From Lentisphaeria bacterium UBA1829 (lineage in GTDB: Bacteria; Verrucomicrobiota; Lentisphaeria; Victivallales; UBA1829): a DNA stretch of 7,421 nucleotides. The notes under the pieces are model-generated. The model saw only the letters and a list, made by a program, of their open reading frames with translations. It made no database searches and had not been told where the DNA came from. The DNA lies in contig DDJH01000127.1 in the NCBI GenBank assembly GCA_002338895.1, forward strand, positions 16,551 to 23,971, read 5' to 3'. The position numbers were made by a program, and so were the translations under genes. Below are positions 1 through 6,251 of the stretch, one piece after another. Within the stretch, counting starts at the first letter, position 1; each line of letters begins with the position of its first letter.

Positions 1-97
1 GAAGATGGAGATGCGTCTCCTCGCCCCGTTCCAGCGTGACTTCGGCTCCAGGGCTCAGGTCCTTCAGCGTGTCGCAGCGGAACTTGCGGATGCTCAT
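1..97 (-). CDS. Unknown protein, N-terminal 32 codons only (cut by left edge)
   Basis: An open frame begins with ATG at 97 and runs off the left edge, so only 32 residues can be read, beginning [14 protein letters not shown]. The ATG overlaps the TGA of the upstream esterase gene by 4 bases (ATGA), the same coupling used elsewhere in this operon, and this is the main support for a real gene. No strong Shine-Dalgarno sequence precedes it, which fits translational coupling. The fragment is charged, has no signal peptide or membrane segment, and matches no family I can recognise. It is probably the eighth gene of the operon that starts with ftsA. Confidence 0.6.
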   Translation of the reverse strand, partial: MSIRKFRCDTLKDLSPGAEVTLERGEETHLHL

Positions 98-873
98 TTG
101 CGGTCTTTCAGCGGAAGCCAGTTCAGAACATCCTGAATCCGGGCGTCCCAGTACTCCCAGCAGTGGTTTCCCGGTCCTTCCATGTAGGTGCTTTCGTAGC
201 CGATCCGGCGGAGGTGATCCCGGAACTCCGTATTGACCTGGTAGAGCATGTCCTCGGTTCCGCACGCCTGAAACAGCGCAGGACGGGGGCCGTCGGACTC
301 CACCACCTTCGCCGCCAGCGTGTAAAGATCGTTCTGTGAGCCGGGAATCTGATCCAGAGGACCGAAGTCGAATTCGTAGAGCTTCCGGTTCGCCGCGCAG
401 AGCCAGTCGTTCCGGAGCGCGCCCGAGAGACTGGCCGCCGCCGCGTAGCGGTCCGGATGGTTCAGCGCCAGCTTGAACGCCCCGAAGCCGCCCATCGACA
501 ACCCGGCGACAAAGGTGTCCTCCCGACGAGTCGAAACATGGAAAAAGGTCGGAAGAAGCGCCGGAAGCTCTTCGGAAATATAATCCCAGAAGCGCATGCC
601 GTCGGGCGTGTTGTTGTAGAAGCTCCGGTTGACGCTCGGCATGACCACCACAAGACCGGTGGTCGCCGCATAGCGCTCGATGGAGGTGCGGCGCATCCAG
701 ATCGTGTGATCGTCGGACAGTCCGTGGAGAAGGTACAGAACTGGCGCCCCCTCCGCTGCGGCCTCGGCGCCTCCCATCCCGATCTGCGTCCGGCTCTTCT
801 GTGGAAGAATCACATTCATCGACGCCGCCATGCCGAGCGCGTCCGAGTGAAAATTGCACTGAAGAAACGCCAT
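94..873 (-). CDS. Serine esterase, tributyrin esterase / esterase D-like alpha/beta hydrolase
   Basis: This 259-residue protein is a probable carboxylesterase of the alpha/beta-hydrolase fold, in the group that includes EstA-type tributyrin esterases and S-formylglutathione hydrolases. The oxyanion region LYLLHGLSD is at about 47-54. The nucleophile elbow GLSMGG (124-129) places the serine at 126. Asp208 in CGTEDMLY and His237 in [10 protein letters not shown] complete the likely triad. There is no signal peptide, so it should be cytoplasmic. The open frame extends 16 codons further upstream, but that part lies inside the HIT gene. I chose the ATG at 873 because [10 protein letters not shown] is the typical family N-terminus and a GGAG lies 9 bases before it. 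The gap to the HIT gene is 4 bases and the next gene overlaps by 4. The natural substrate cannot be read from the sequence: short acyl esters or acetylated sugars are plausible, given the deacetylase two genes upstream. Confidence 0.9.
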   Translation of the reverse strand: MAFLQCNFHSDALGMAASMNVILPQKSRTQIGMGGAEAAAEGAPVLYLLHGLSDDHTIWMRRTSIERYAATTGLVVVMPSVNRSFYNNTPDGMRFWDYISEELPALLPTFFHVSTRREDTFVAGLSMGGFGAFKLALNHPDRYAAAASLSGALRNDWLCAANRKLYEFDFGPLDQIPGSQNDLYTLAAKVVESDGPRPALFQACGTEDMLYQVNTEFRDHLRRIGYESTYMEGPGNHCWEYWDARIQDVLNWLPLKDRK

Positions 874-877
874 TTGC

Positions 878-1366
878 TCATGCTCCGTGATTTTCGGACT
901 GTCCTTCGGCGGCTTCCGCATTCGCGGCCTCTTCGCCGGCCTGGGTGTCCAGTTTGAAGTGGCGGATCATCTTCTCCGCAAGTTCCGTCCGCTCCGCATC
1001 GGATGCGTATTTGAGCTGACGCCAGTTCCAGTGGAAGCCGTCATCGGTCCAGCGCGGGACTACGTGCAGATGCGCGTGCATGACGACCTGTCCGGCCACT
1101 GTGCCGTCGGAAAGATGCAGATTGAATCCGTCACAGTCCAGTGCGCGGCGCATCGCAACTCCGAGGCGCGACCCCACCCGGAACATCCGTCCGCCGGTTG
1201 CTTCCGGTATCGTTGCAACACTCGTGTGGTGCTCCTTCGGAATCACCAGCGTGTGCCCGAAATTAATCGGGGAGATGTCCAGAAACGCAAGAACCAGATC
1301 GTCCTCGTAGACCTTGACCGATGGAATCTCCCCCGCAATAATTTTACAGAAAATGCAGTTTCTCAT
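878..1366 (-). CDS. HIT family protein (HINT-like nucleotide phosphoramidase/hydrolase)
   Basis: This 162-residue cytoplasmic protein belongs to the histidine-triad superfamily, whose members bind nucleotides and hydrolyse phosphoramidates or dinucleoside polyphosphates. The N-terminus [15 protein letters not shown] carries the Cys4/Cys7 pair often seen with a zinc site, and His47 in KEHHTS could be a further ligand. The signature HAHLHVV lies at 97-103, with His99 as the expected nucleophile. The domain ends near 140. It is followed by an Ala/Glu-rich tail of about 20 residues that most HIT proteins lack and that looks disordered. The start at 1366 is favoured over the open frame extending upstream for three reasons: it gives the classic N-terminus, AGGAGG lies 10 bases before it, and it forms an ATGA overlap with the deacetylase gene. 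The exact substrate is unknown. Confidence 0.93.
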   Translation of the reverse strand: MRNCIFCKIIAGEIPSVKVYEDDLVLAFLDISPINFGHTLVIPKEHHTSVATIPEATGGRMFRVGSRLGVAMRRALDCDGFNLHLSDGTVAGQVVMHAHLHVVPRWTDDGFHWNWRQLKYASDAERTELAEKMIRHFKLDTQAGEEAANAEAAEGQSENHGA

Positions 1367-2076
1367 TCTCCCTTCTCCTCCTTTTCTCCGAGCAGCGGAA
1401 CGATGTCGATCACATCGGCCCATTCCGTCTCGGGATCCTCCGTGATGAAACGGATCTTATCCTCCAGCTGCTGCCAGAGAGGTTCGTATTCGAACATTTC
1501 GTAGCTGTGTCCCCAGAAATAGAAAACCTTGCAGCCGTTTTGCTTCGCGCGTTCGTAACGCTCCCAGAAGTCTCCCGCCTGATAGTGGCAGTTCGAGGCA
1601 AGAATCATCGGCTCCCGGCAGGAACAGACATCTTCCACATTCTCGGTGGTCCGCCCGTATGCAAACCCGTTCTCCCGGAGCAGACGGACCGTCTCATGTG
1701 TCCAGCGTCCGCAGGGCCACGCAAAGCCCCGGCACTCCCGCTGAACAAGATCCTCCAGAAAACGGCGCGCCTGAAGCGCGGACTGAATCCATTCACTGTC
1801 CGGGACCATGCCCGCGTTTTCGTGTCTCCAGCAGTGGGAGGCCAGCTGGAAGCCATCGTAGACTTCCGCAATATCCTTCCGCGCAATCTTCCCGCACCGG
1901 AAGCCGTGGAAGCTCCAGCCTTTTTCGCCGGGGGCGATCCACGACGGTTTGCTGCCCTGGTCCATCAGACCGGGATTCAGATTGAAGGTGGCTTTCGCCC
2001 CGTACTTGCGAAAGAGTTCCGTCAGGCGGACATCGTTGTTGACGCCGTCGTCCCAGCACTGCACAACTTTCATCAT
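1363..2076 (-). CDS. Polysaccharide deacetylase family protein (NodB / CE4-like)
   Basis: This 237-residue protein has the order of motifs found in NodB-type metal-dependent deacetylases, which remove N- or O-acetyl groups from sugars. WDDG at 8-11 corresponds to motif 1 (TFDDG), with Asp9 as probable base and Asp10 as a metal ligand. His81 and His85 in SHCWRHE are the HxxxH metal pair. WPCGRW (120-125) replaces the RxPxG motif, and His190 in FYFWGHSYEM is the likely late catalytic histidine. The variant motifs put it in a divergent branch. There is no signal peptide or membrane segment, so a small intracellular sugar is a more natural substrate than wall polymer; this is inference. It has about ten cysteines, many for its size. 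The start at 2076 follows AAGGAAGG, and the next codon is also ATG (2073), so either could be used. It lies 17 bases after the FAH-family gene and overlaps the HIT gene by 4. Confidence 0.88.
   Translation of the reverse strand: MMKVVQCWDDGVNNDVRLTELFRKYGAKATFNLNPGLMDQGSKPSWIAPGEKGWSFHGFRCGKIARKDIAEVYDGFQLASHCWRHENAGMVPDSEWIQSALQARRFLEDLVQRECRGFAWPCGRWTHETVRLLRENGFAYGRTTENVEDVCSCREPMILASNCHYQAGDFWERYERAKQNGCKVFYFWGHSYEMFEYEPLWQQLEDKIRFITEDPETEWADVIDIVPLLGEKEEKGE
1377..1382 (-). promoter_or_regulatory. Shine-Dalgarno AGGAGG of the HIT gene
   Basis: A perfect AGGAGG sits 10 bases before the ATG at 1366, inside the 3' end of the deacetylase gene. It decides the HIT start in favour of 1366 over the longer open frame that begins at 1423. 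Confidence 0.75.
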
Positions 2077-2085
2077 TTTCCTGTT

Positions 2086-2093
2086 TCCTTCCT
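2086..2093 (-). promoter_or_regulatory. Shine-Dalgarno AAGGAAGG of the deacetylase gene
   Basis: This purine-rich site fills most of the 17-base gap between the stop of the FAH-family gene and the deacetylase start. A second AGGA lies only a few bases before the ATG pair at 2076/2073. Together they support a start here rather than at the upstream in-frame ATG at 2136. Confidence 0.6.
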
Positions 2094-2744
2094 TTATTCC
2101 GCAAACCACCGATGGAGCTGCTTGCGGTGGTCGCAAAGTTCAATCACATCCCCCTTCTTCAGCGGGCCGACTCCCGACGGCGTGCCGGTGTAGACAACAT
2201 CGCCTCTCCGCAGTTTCCAGTAGCCCGAAATGTAGAGAAGAAGTTCCGGAATCGGGGAAATCATCTTCGCGGTCTCCCCGTGCTGACGGAGAACGCCGTT
2301 GATCGAGCCGGTGAACTCCAGCGCGTCCAGTTTGTCGATCGCCGGATCAAACCGGTGAAAAACCGAGCACGGCGCCGCGCCGTCAAACGCTTTGGAGATC
2401 TCCCACGGCGAACGCATCGGCCGGATTCGGGACTGTGTCTCCCGCAGCGTCAGATCCAGGCCGATCCCGAGTCCCTCAATCCAGTTCACCGCATCGGCCA
2501 CATCCTGCGGAACGCCGTCTTTCCCGATCAGAACGGTCAGCTCCGTTTCGTAATGGACGGTCTCCCCGTGGAAAACGGCCGAAACAGGGCTGTCCTCCGG
2601 AACAAGGGAGGTCGCCGGTTTCATGAAAATCACCGGTTCGGGTTTGTCTCCCGGAAACTCCTGCACATGGTCGAAATAGTTCAGTCCGATGCAGAAAATG
2701 CGCTGCACCTCGTACGCGGTCCCGTCGTCGGTAAAAACATTCAT
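2094..2744 (-). CDS. Fumarylacetoacetate hydrolase (FAH) family protein, YcgM/acylpyruvase-like
   Basis: This 216-residue single-domain protein resembles E. coli YcgM and the FAHD1 acylpyruvases. These metal-dependent enzymes cleave acylpyruvates or decarboxylate oxaloacetate-like diketo acids. Visible signatures are RIFCIGLNYFDHVQEF (15-30), PVIFMKPATSL (37-47), the metal ligands Glu66 and Glu68 in HYETELTVLIG, Asp97 in GLDLTLRE, KAFDGAAP (118-125), and GDVVYTGTPSGVGP (181-194) near the C-terminus. The length is normal for a single FAH domain. The ATG at 2744 overlaps the stop of the upstream peptidase-like gene in an ATGA. The product should be cytoplasmic. Its substrate is not deducible, and nothing nearby suggests an aromatic degradation pathway, so a general role in diketo-acid clean-up is likely. 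Confidence 0.92.
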   Translation of the reverse strand: MNVFTDDGTAYEVQRIFCIGLNYFDHVQEFPGDKPEPVIFMKPATSLVPEDSPVSAVFHGETVHYETELTVLIGKDGVPQDVADAVNWIEGLGIGLDLTLRETQSRIRPMRSPWEISKAFDGAAPCSVFHRFDPAIDKLDALEFTGSINGVLRQHGETAKMISPIPELLLYISGYWKLRRGDVVYTGTPSGVGPLKKGDVIELCDHRKQLHRWFAE

Positions 2745-3655
2745 GGTTCCATTCCTGTCAGTTTCCAGATGGTTTTCAATGCAATCGCTGCCGAGATCCC
2801 GAGGCTTTCCGCCGAGAGCTGTTCCACAGTATCCGCGGCAGTGTGCCAGTAGAGATTGTTCGGCCCGTATTCAAAATCAATCAGATTCGCCGCGGGAATC
2901 CCCGCTTCGACAAACGGCGTATGGTCGTCGAGAATCGCCGGTCCCTCCACCGAAAGATGCGATCCGTAACCAAGATCTTCGGCGGCCTGCCGGATCGTCT
3001 CCCGCAATGCCGGATCGGTATCCGGAGGAAGTTTCAGTTTCAGATCCCGGTCGCCCACCATGTCCAGAAGGATCATCGCGCGGCAGTTTTTCCGCTCCCC
3101 GGTCCGTTCCAGTTCCGCAACCGAGCGGCGGCTTCCGTGGAGACCGTCTCCTCCCGTATAGCCGATCCGCGCCTCCTCTCCGTCGAAAAAGACAAACCGG
3201 AGCTCCAGTCCCGGACGGACCCCGGAATCCGAAAGCGCCTTCATCATCGCCAGCAGCACTCCCACTCCCGATCCCCCGTCGTTCGCGCCCTGAAACTCCG
3301 GAACTCCTTCCAGTTTTTTCGCATCGTAATGGGCGCCGATCACCAGAAACTCCCGCGATCTCCCCGGAAGAACCGCCCATACGTTCCGGAAGGTCATCTC
3401 CCCTTCCGGCGTCCGATCCCGGAAGGTGTCCGTTTCAACCCGGAAGCGCGGAAAGGAATCCGAAATCGTTTTCCTCAGCAGTTCCGCCGCCCGTTTCGCC
3501 CCCTCCGAGCCCGCATGGCGGGGGACGATTCGGGAAAGTCGTTGCGCCTGTTCGTACGCATAAGCCCCGTCCGGATGCGGAAACGGACTCTTCCCCGGAC
3601 AGCCGCCAAGAAAGATCAGCAGCAGAAAAAACACGATCGAACGGAGACCCTTCAC
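2741..3655 (-). CDS. Lipoprotein of the M28 peptidase / glutaminyl-peptide cyclotransferase-like family
   Basis: This 304-residue protein has a lipoprotein signal: a short basic start, the hydrophobic run IVFFLLLIFLGG, and a lipobox ending in Cys19. It should be anchored in the inner or outer membrane and face the periplasm. The rest is a zinc-dependent aminopeptidase-like domain with the pattern of M28 and glutaminyl cyclases: GAHYDAKK (His109, Asp111), GANDGGSGVG (Asp126), FFDGEE (Glu160, Glu161), LLDMVGD (Asp198), DDHTPF (243-248), and a late metal-ligand candidate His271 in LYWHTAAD. WHTxxDT, GSR (174-176) and DDHTPF are especially like glutaminyl cyclases. The start is GTG at 3655, inside a GTGA overlap with ftsZ; the signal peptide makes this start secure. 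It may form N-terminal pyroglutamate or trim peptides, and the sequence does not separate these. Its place directly behind ftsZ is unusual. Confidence 0.88.
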   Translation of the reverse strand: MKGLRSIVFFLLLIFLGGCPGKSPFPHPDGAYAYEQAQRLSRIVPRHAGSEGAKRAAELLRKTISDSFPRFRVETDTFRDRTPEGEMTFRNVWAVLPGRSREFLVIGAHYDAKKLEGVPEFQGANDGGSGVGVLLAMMKALSDSGVRPGLELRFVFFDGEEARIGYTGGDGLHGSRRSVAELERTGERKNCRAMILLDMVGDRDLKLKLPPDTDPALRETIRQAAEDLGYGSHLSVEGPAILDDHTPFVEAGIPAANLIDFEYGPNNLYWHTAADTVEQLSAESLGISAAIALKTIWKLTGMEP

Positions 3656-4860
3656 CGCACAACCGCTCCCTTGTTGATCGAAATTTCACGCCGCTGATAG
3701 GTCGGTATATCCAGATCCTCTCCCTTGTAGAGAGTCGGCGTCACTGCGGAAAAACACCCTTTGTCGAACGACTGGAGCTCGAATACCCCCTGTTCCAGCG
3801 GTCCGTTGGATTCCGCCGGACTCTCGCTCCTTTTCGCCGGTGCGGACTGCACTCCTCCGCGCCACTCCTTCTCCTCCCGCACCCGCGGCTGGACAGGCTG
3901 ATCGTATTTGATCCGGATCACGGTCACCTGAACCCGGTCCCGAAACTGTTCGCTGGTCGTGACACCGGTCAGAATTTCCGTCTCTTTCGGCAGCATTCCG
4001 GCGATCAGCTCCAACGTCCGTTTCGCCTCCCCCAGTTCCAGATCCGGCCCTCCGGAGACCGTGATGACCGCCGCATCGGTATTCTCCCGCTTGAACGCTC
4101 CTCCCAGAAACGGCGACAGAAGCATCCGTTCCACCGCGATCCCGCACCGGTCCAGTCCTTCGGAACTGTCCGCCGAACCCACTCCGATTCCGCAGGAACA
4201 CTTCTTCCCCTTCAGCGCCGCCATGAATCCGGCATAATCCGATCCAAGCGCATTTTCGCTGCTCAGCATTCCCGCAACTCCCAGCGCCGTATGCGCCAGC
4301 TCCATTCCCGATTTCGCAAACGCATCTTCAAACGGCGTTTCCGACGGCAGCATCGAAAACAGCAGATCGTTCGGCATCCGCATCACAATATCCGCCAGCG
4401 GAAGCAGATCCTCAAGGCTCTCCTCCGCCGTTTTCCGCTTCGCAAACGATTCAAAGGAAAACGGCGTGGTCAACATGAACACCGCCGGAATCTTCAGCGT
4501 TCTCGCCACGCTCGCCAGTGTCCGGATTCCGCCGGTGGCCACTCCCCCTCCGAGTCCTCCCACCACGATCAGAAGCGATTTCCCCTCCATCCGTTTCGCA
4601 ATCGCATGACGCTCCTTCGCCACCGCCTGTTCTCCGCGGATCACATCCCCTCCGCATCCGCTCCCCTCGCGCCAGCTCCACCCGGATCCCGCAAGAACAC
4701 ACGGAACATTCCGGGCCAGCAGCGGATCCAGTGCCTCCTGATCCGTATCAATCGCGGCAAGCGCGTATTTGCATCCCTCCGTCGCAAGCGCGGAAACCAC
4801 ACGGCATCCCGCTCCCCCGATCCCGAGAATCAGAACCTGTTCCGCCTGTTCCACCGTCAT
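3652..4860 (-). CDS. ftsZ: Cell division protein FtsZ, divergent
   Basis: This 402-residue tubulin-family GTPase forms the cytokinetic ring. Matches to FtsZ in order are: T1 ILGIGGAGCRVV (11-22), AIDTDQEAL (36-44), T3 AGSGWSWREGSGCGGD (57-72), the G-box GLGGGVATGG (102-111), TTPFSFE (131-137), RMPNDLLF (161-168), DAFAKSG (179-185), the T7 region GSDYAG (206-211), and GIGVGSA (224-230). A variable linker (about 322-378) leads to the tail peptide EDLDIPTYQRR (381-391), which in FtsZ binds FtsA and ZipA, and then 11 more residues. Several key positions differ from canonical FtsZ. The G-box Thr-Gly is Val107-Ala108. The base-contacting Asp/Asn after DAF is Gly185. The T7 Asn and second Asp are Gly206 and Gly211. 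Nucleotide turnover may be weak. It overlaps ftsA by 4 bases (ATGA) and is followed by a GTGA overlap. Confidence 0.93.
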   Translation of the reverse strand: MTVEQAEQVLILGIGGAGCRVVSALATEGCKYALAAIDTDQEALDPLLARNVPCVLAGSGWSWREGSGCGGDVIRGEQAVAKERHAIAKRMEGKSLLIVVGGLGGGVATGGIRTLASVARTLKIPAVFMLTTPFSFESFAKRKTAEESLEDLLPLADIVMRMPNDLLFSMLPSETPFEDAFAKSGMELAHTALGVAGMLSSENALGSDYAGFMAALKGKKCSCGIGVGSADSSEGLDRCGIAVERMLLSPFLGGAFKRENTDAAVITVSGGPDLELGEAKRTLELIAGMLPKETEILTGVTTSEQFRDRVQVTVIRIKYDQPVQPRVREEKEWRGGVQSAPAKRSESPAESNGPLEQGVFELQSFDKGCFSAVTPTLYKGEDLDIPTYQRREISINKGAVVR

Positions 4861-6122
4861 AATTTGAACGCCTTTGTCACATCTTTGAGTTTATTGAAAA
4901 TTCCGCCGATCCCTTCCAAGGCGTCTGCGACTTTTTCGATGCCTTTGAGTCCGTTCTGCGCCTCGTCGGTCTGCAGCGAATAACTGAGCGCTCCCAGCAG
5001 TGCCGAACAGCGCGGATTGTCGAGCCCCGTCACCGCTCCGCTGATCTCCAGCGGCTCCCCCTGACGGATGTGGGTCCGGAACGTGTTCCGCGCGCACTCC
5101 AGCACCATCGGAAACAGCGATCCTCCTCCCGTAATCACCACCCCGCTTTTCAGAAACGACGACAGCTTCCGGGAATCCACCTCCTCCTTCAGAATCGAAA
5201 ACAGCTCATTGAGCCGCAGTTCCACAATCTTCTCATACGACCCAACCGGGATGTTCCGGTGCAGTTCCGACGATACCGGCAGCGGAAGAAACGCCTCCCC
5301 CGAACGCTTGAGCTGTTCGAACCGCCCCTCCAGAAGAAATTTGCGCGCCTGATCCTGCGACAGATCCAGGCCCAGGGCAAGATCGTTGACCAGATTGTCC
5401 ATCCCGATCGGAAGAACTCCGCTCATCAGCACTCCGTCCTCATGGACAAGAATATAATCACAGACTCCCGCCCCGATGTCGATCAGCAGAGTCCCCTGTT
5501 CCTTCTCATCATGGGTGAGAGTCCCGTACGCGGAGGCAATTCCCGAGAAAACCGGCTGAATCTCCTGTTCAAATCCGAATTCCCGGATCGCGTTGCGCAT
5601 CGTCTCCACCTTCGCCCGGTCGGCAAGAATAATATGAATGAATGCGTCCAGACGGTTCGCACAGTGCCCGCACGGATCCTTCACCCGCGTATTCATGTCC
5701 AGCATGAAGTACGACGTGAACGAAACTAAATGACACTGATCCGGCGCCAGAGAGATGCTCGACGCCTTCTCCTCCGCTTCGGACACATGAAGTGGAGTAA
5801 TGCGGTGATCCGTATCATAGATCATCACATTGCCCTCGCCCTGACGGGTGGTGATGCCCCGCCCCGACACCAGAAAATAGATCTGTTCCCGGTCGTAGAT
5901 GTTGCCCGCGGAGTTGTCCGCATCCTCCAGCGCTCCGGCAAAGGCCTTCATCGCCGTCTGCAGATTGACAATCTCCCCTTTGACCACCGAGCCCCCCGAA
6001 TCCCGGGAGCCCCAGCCGAACACGGTGGGATTGCCTCCCTTGTCCCGTCCTCCGTGGAGAACGCAGATCTTGGAGGTCCCGAATTCCGCGATGGTGAACA
6101 GATCTCTGTTTTTCAGTCCCAT
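4857..6122 (-). CDS. ftsA: Cell division protein FtsA (actin-like membrane tether of FtsZ)
   Basis: This 421-residue protein is of normal FtsA length. It belongs to the actin/Hsp70 ATPase fold and links the FtsZ ring to the membrane. The phosphate-1 loop EFGTSKICVL is at 13-22, and the FtsA-specific 1C subdomain is at about 90-170. The phosphate-2 loop is LLIDIGAGVCD (212-222), where DIGGGT is usual. The adenosine loop VVITGGGSLFP is at 328-338. The C-terminus GIGGIFNKLKDVTKAFKL can form an amphipathic helix with a basic face, the expected membrane anchor. A CGHC motif (151-154) lies in 1C. The ATG at 6122 follows CAGGAAA and gives the expected N-terminus. It overlaps ftsZ by 4 bases, the classic order. 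It is the first gene after the promoter at 6160-6187, so that promoter probably drives the operon. Identification as FtsA is firm. Confidence 0.95.
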   Translation of the reverse strand: MGLKNRDLFTIAEFGTSKICVLHGGRDKGGNPTVFGWGSRDSGGSVVKGEIVNLQTAMKAFAGALEDADNSAGNIYDREQIYFLVSGRGITTRQGEGNVMIYDTDHRITPLHVSEAEEKASSISLAPDQCHLVSFTSYFMLDMNTRVKDPCGHCANRLDAFIHIILADRAKVETMRNAIREFGFEQEIQPVFSGIASAYGTLTHDEKEQGTLLIDIGAGVCDYILVHEDGVLMSGVLPIGMDNLVNDLALGLDLSQDQARKFLLEGRFEQLKRSGEAFLPLPVSSELHRNIPVGSYEKIVELRLNELFSILKEEVDSRKLSSFLKSGVVITGGGSLFPMVLECARNTFRTHIRQGEPLEISGAVTGLDNPRCSALLGALSYSLQTDEAQNGLKGIEKVADALEGIGGIFNKLKDVTKAFKL

Positions 6123-6251
6123 TTTCCTGTCGGTCCGTTTGCTTTTCTTCCGAAGGAAAATAGTACATCATTTTTCTGTTTTTTCAACCGTCCGCTTTCG
6201 ATTTCTCCAAGATTTTCCGCTTCTCCGCGGCAGGGAGGAAAAATGGGAAAA
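6123..6251 (-). other. Non-coding region and 5' leader upstream of ftsA
   Basis: These 129 bases between the small helix-turn-helix gene and ftsA are richer in A/T than their flanks. They contain the promoter at 6160-6187 and, by inference, a leader of about 30 bases ending in CAGGAAA before the ftsA ATG. I see no riboswitch, no small gene with a convincing start, and no strong intrinsic terminator for the upstream gene. Confidence 0.6.
6160..6187 (-). promoter_or_regulatory. Predicted sigma-70-type promoter of the ftsA operon
   Basis: On the minus strand TTGAAA (6187-6182) is followed by a 16-base A-rich spacer (6181-6166) and TACTAT (6165-6160), close to the TTGACA/TATAAT consensus. Transcription would start near 6153, about 30 bases before the ftsA start codon. 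It is the best promoter match I found by eye, and it lies in one of only two sizeable gene-free gaps, ahead of a run of eight packed genes. Confidence 0.6.

Noticed and set aside
3652..4860. Possibility that the FtsZ-like gene is a plasmid TubZ, CetZ or bacterial tubulin
   Set aside because: The adjacent ftsA, the DIPxxxRR tail, PFxFE, MPND and DAF motifs, and matching spacing to canonical FtsZ all point to FtsZ proper.
2689..4983. A 764-codon open frame on the plus strand opposite ftsZ and the lipoprotein gene
   Set aside because: Its translation is dominated by Arg, Pro, Ser and His without recognisable motifs, and it is antisense to genes with clear family signatures. Such frames are common opposite GC-rich genes with biased codon use.
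6217..6230. Short inverted repeat CCGC/GCGG with a 6-base loop after the helix-turn-helix gene
   Set aside because: The stem is only 4 base pairs and is followed by AAAATC on the minus strand, not a T-run, so it is not a credible intrinsic terminator.
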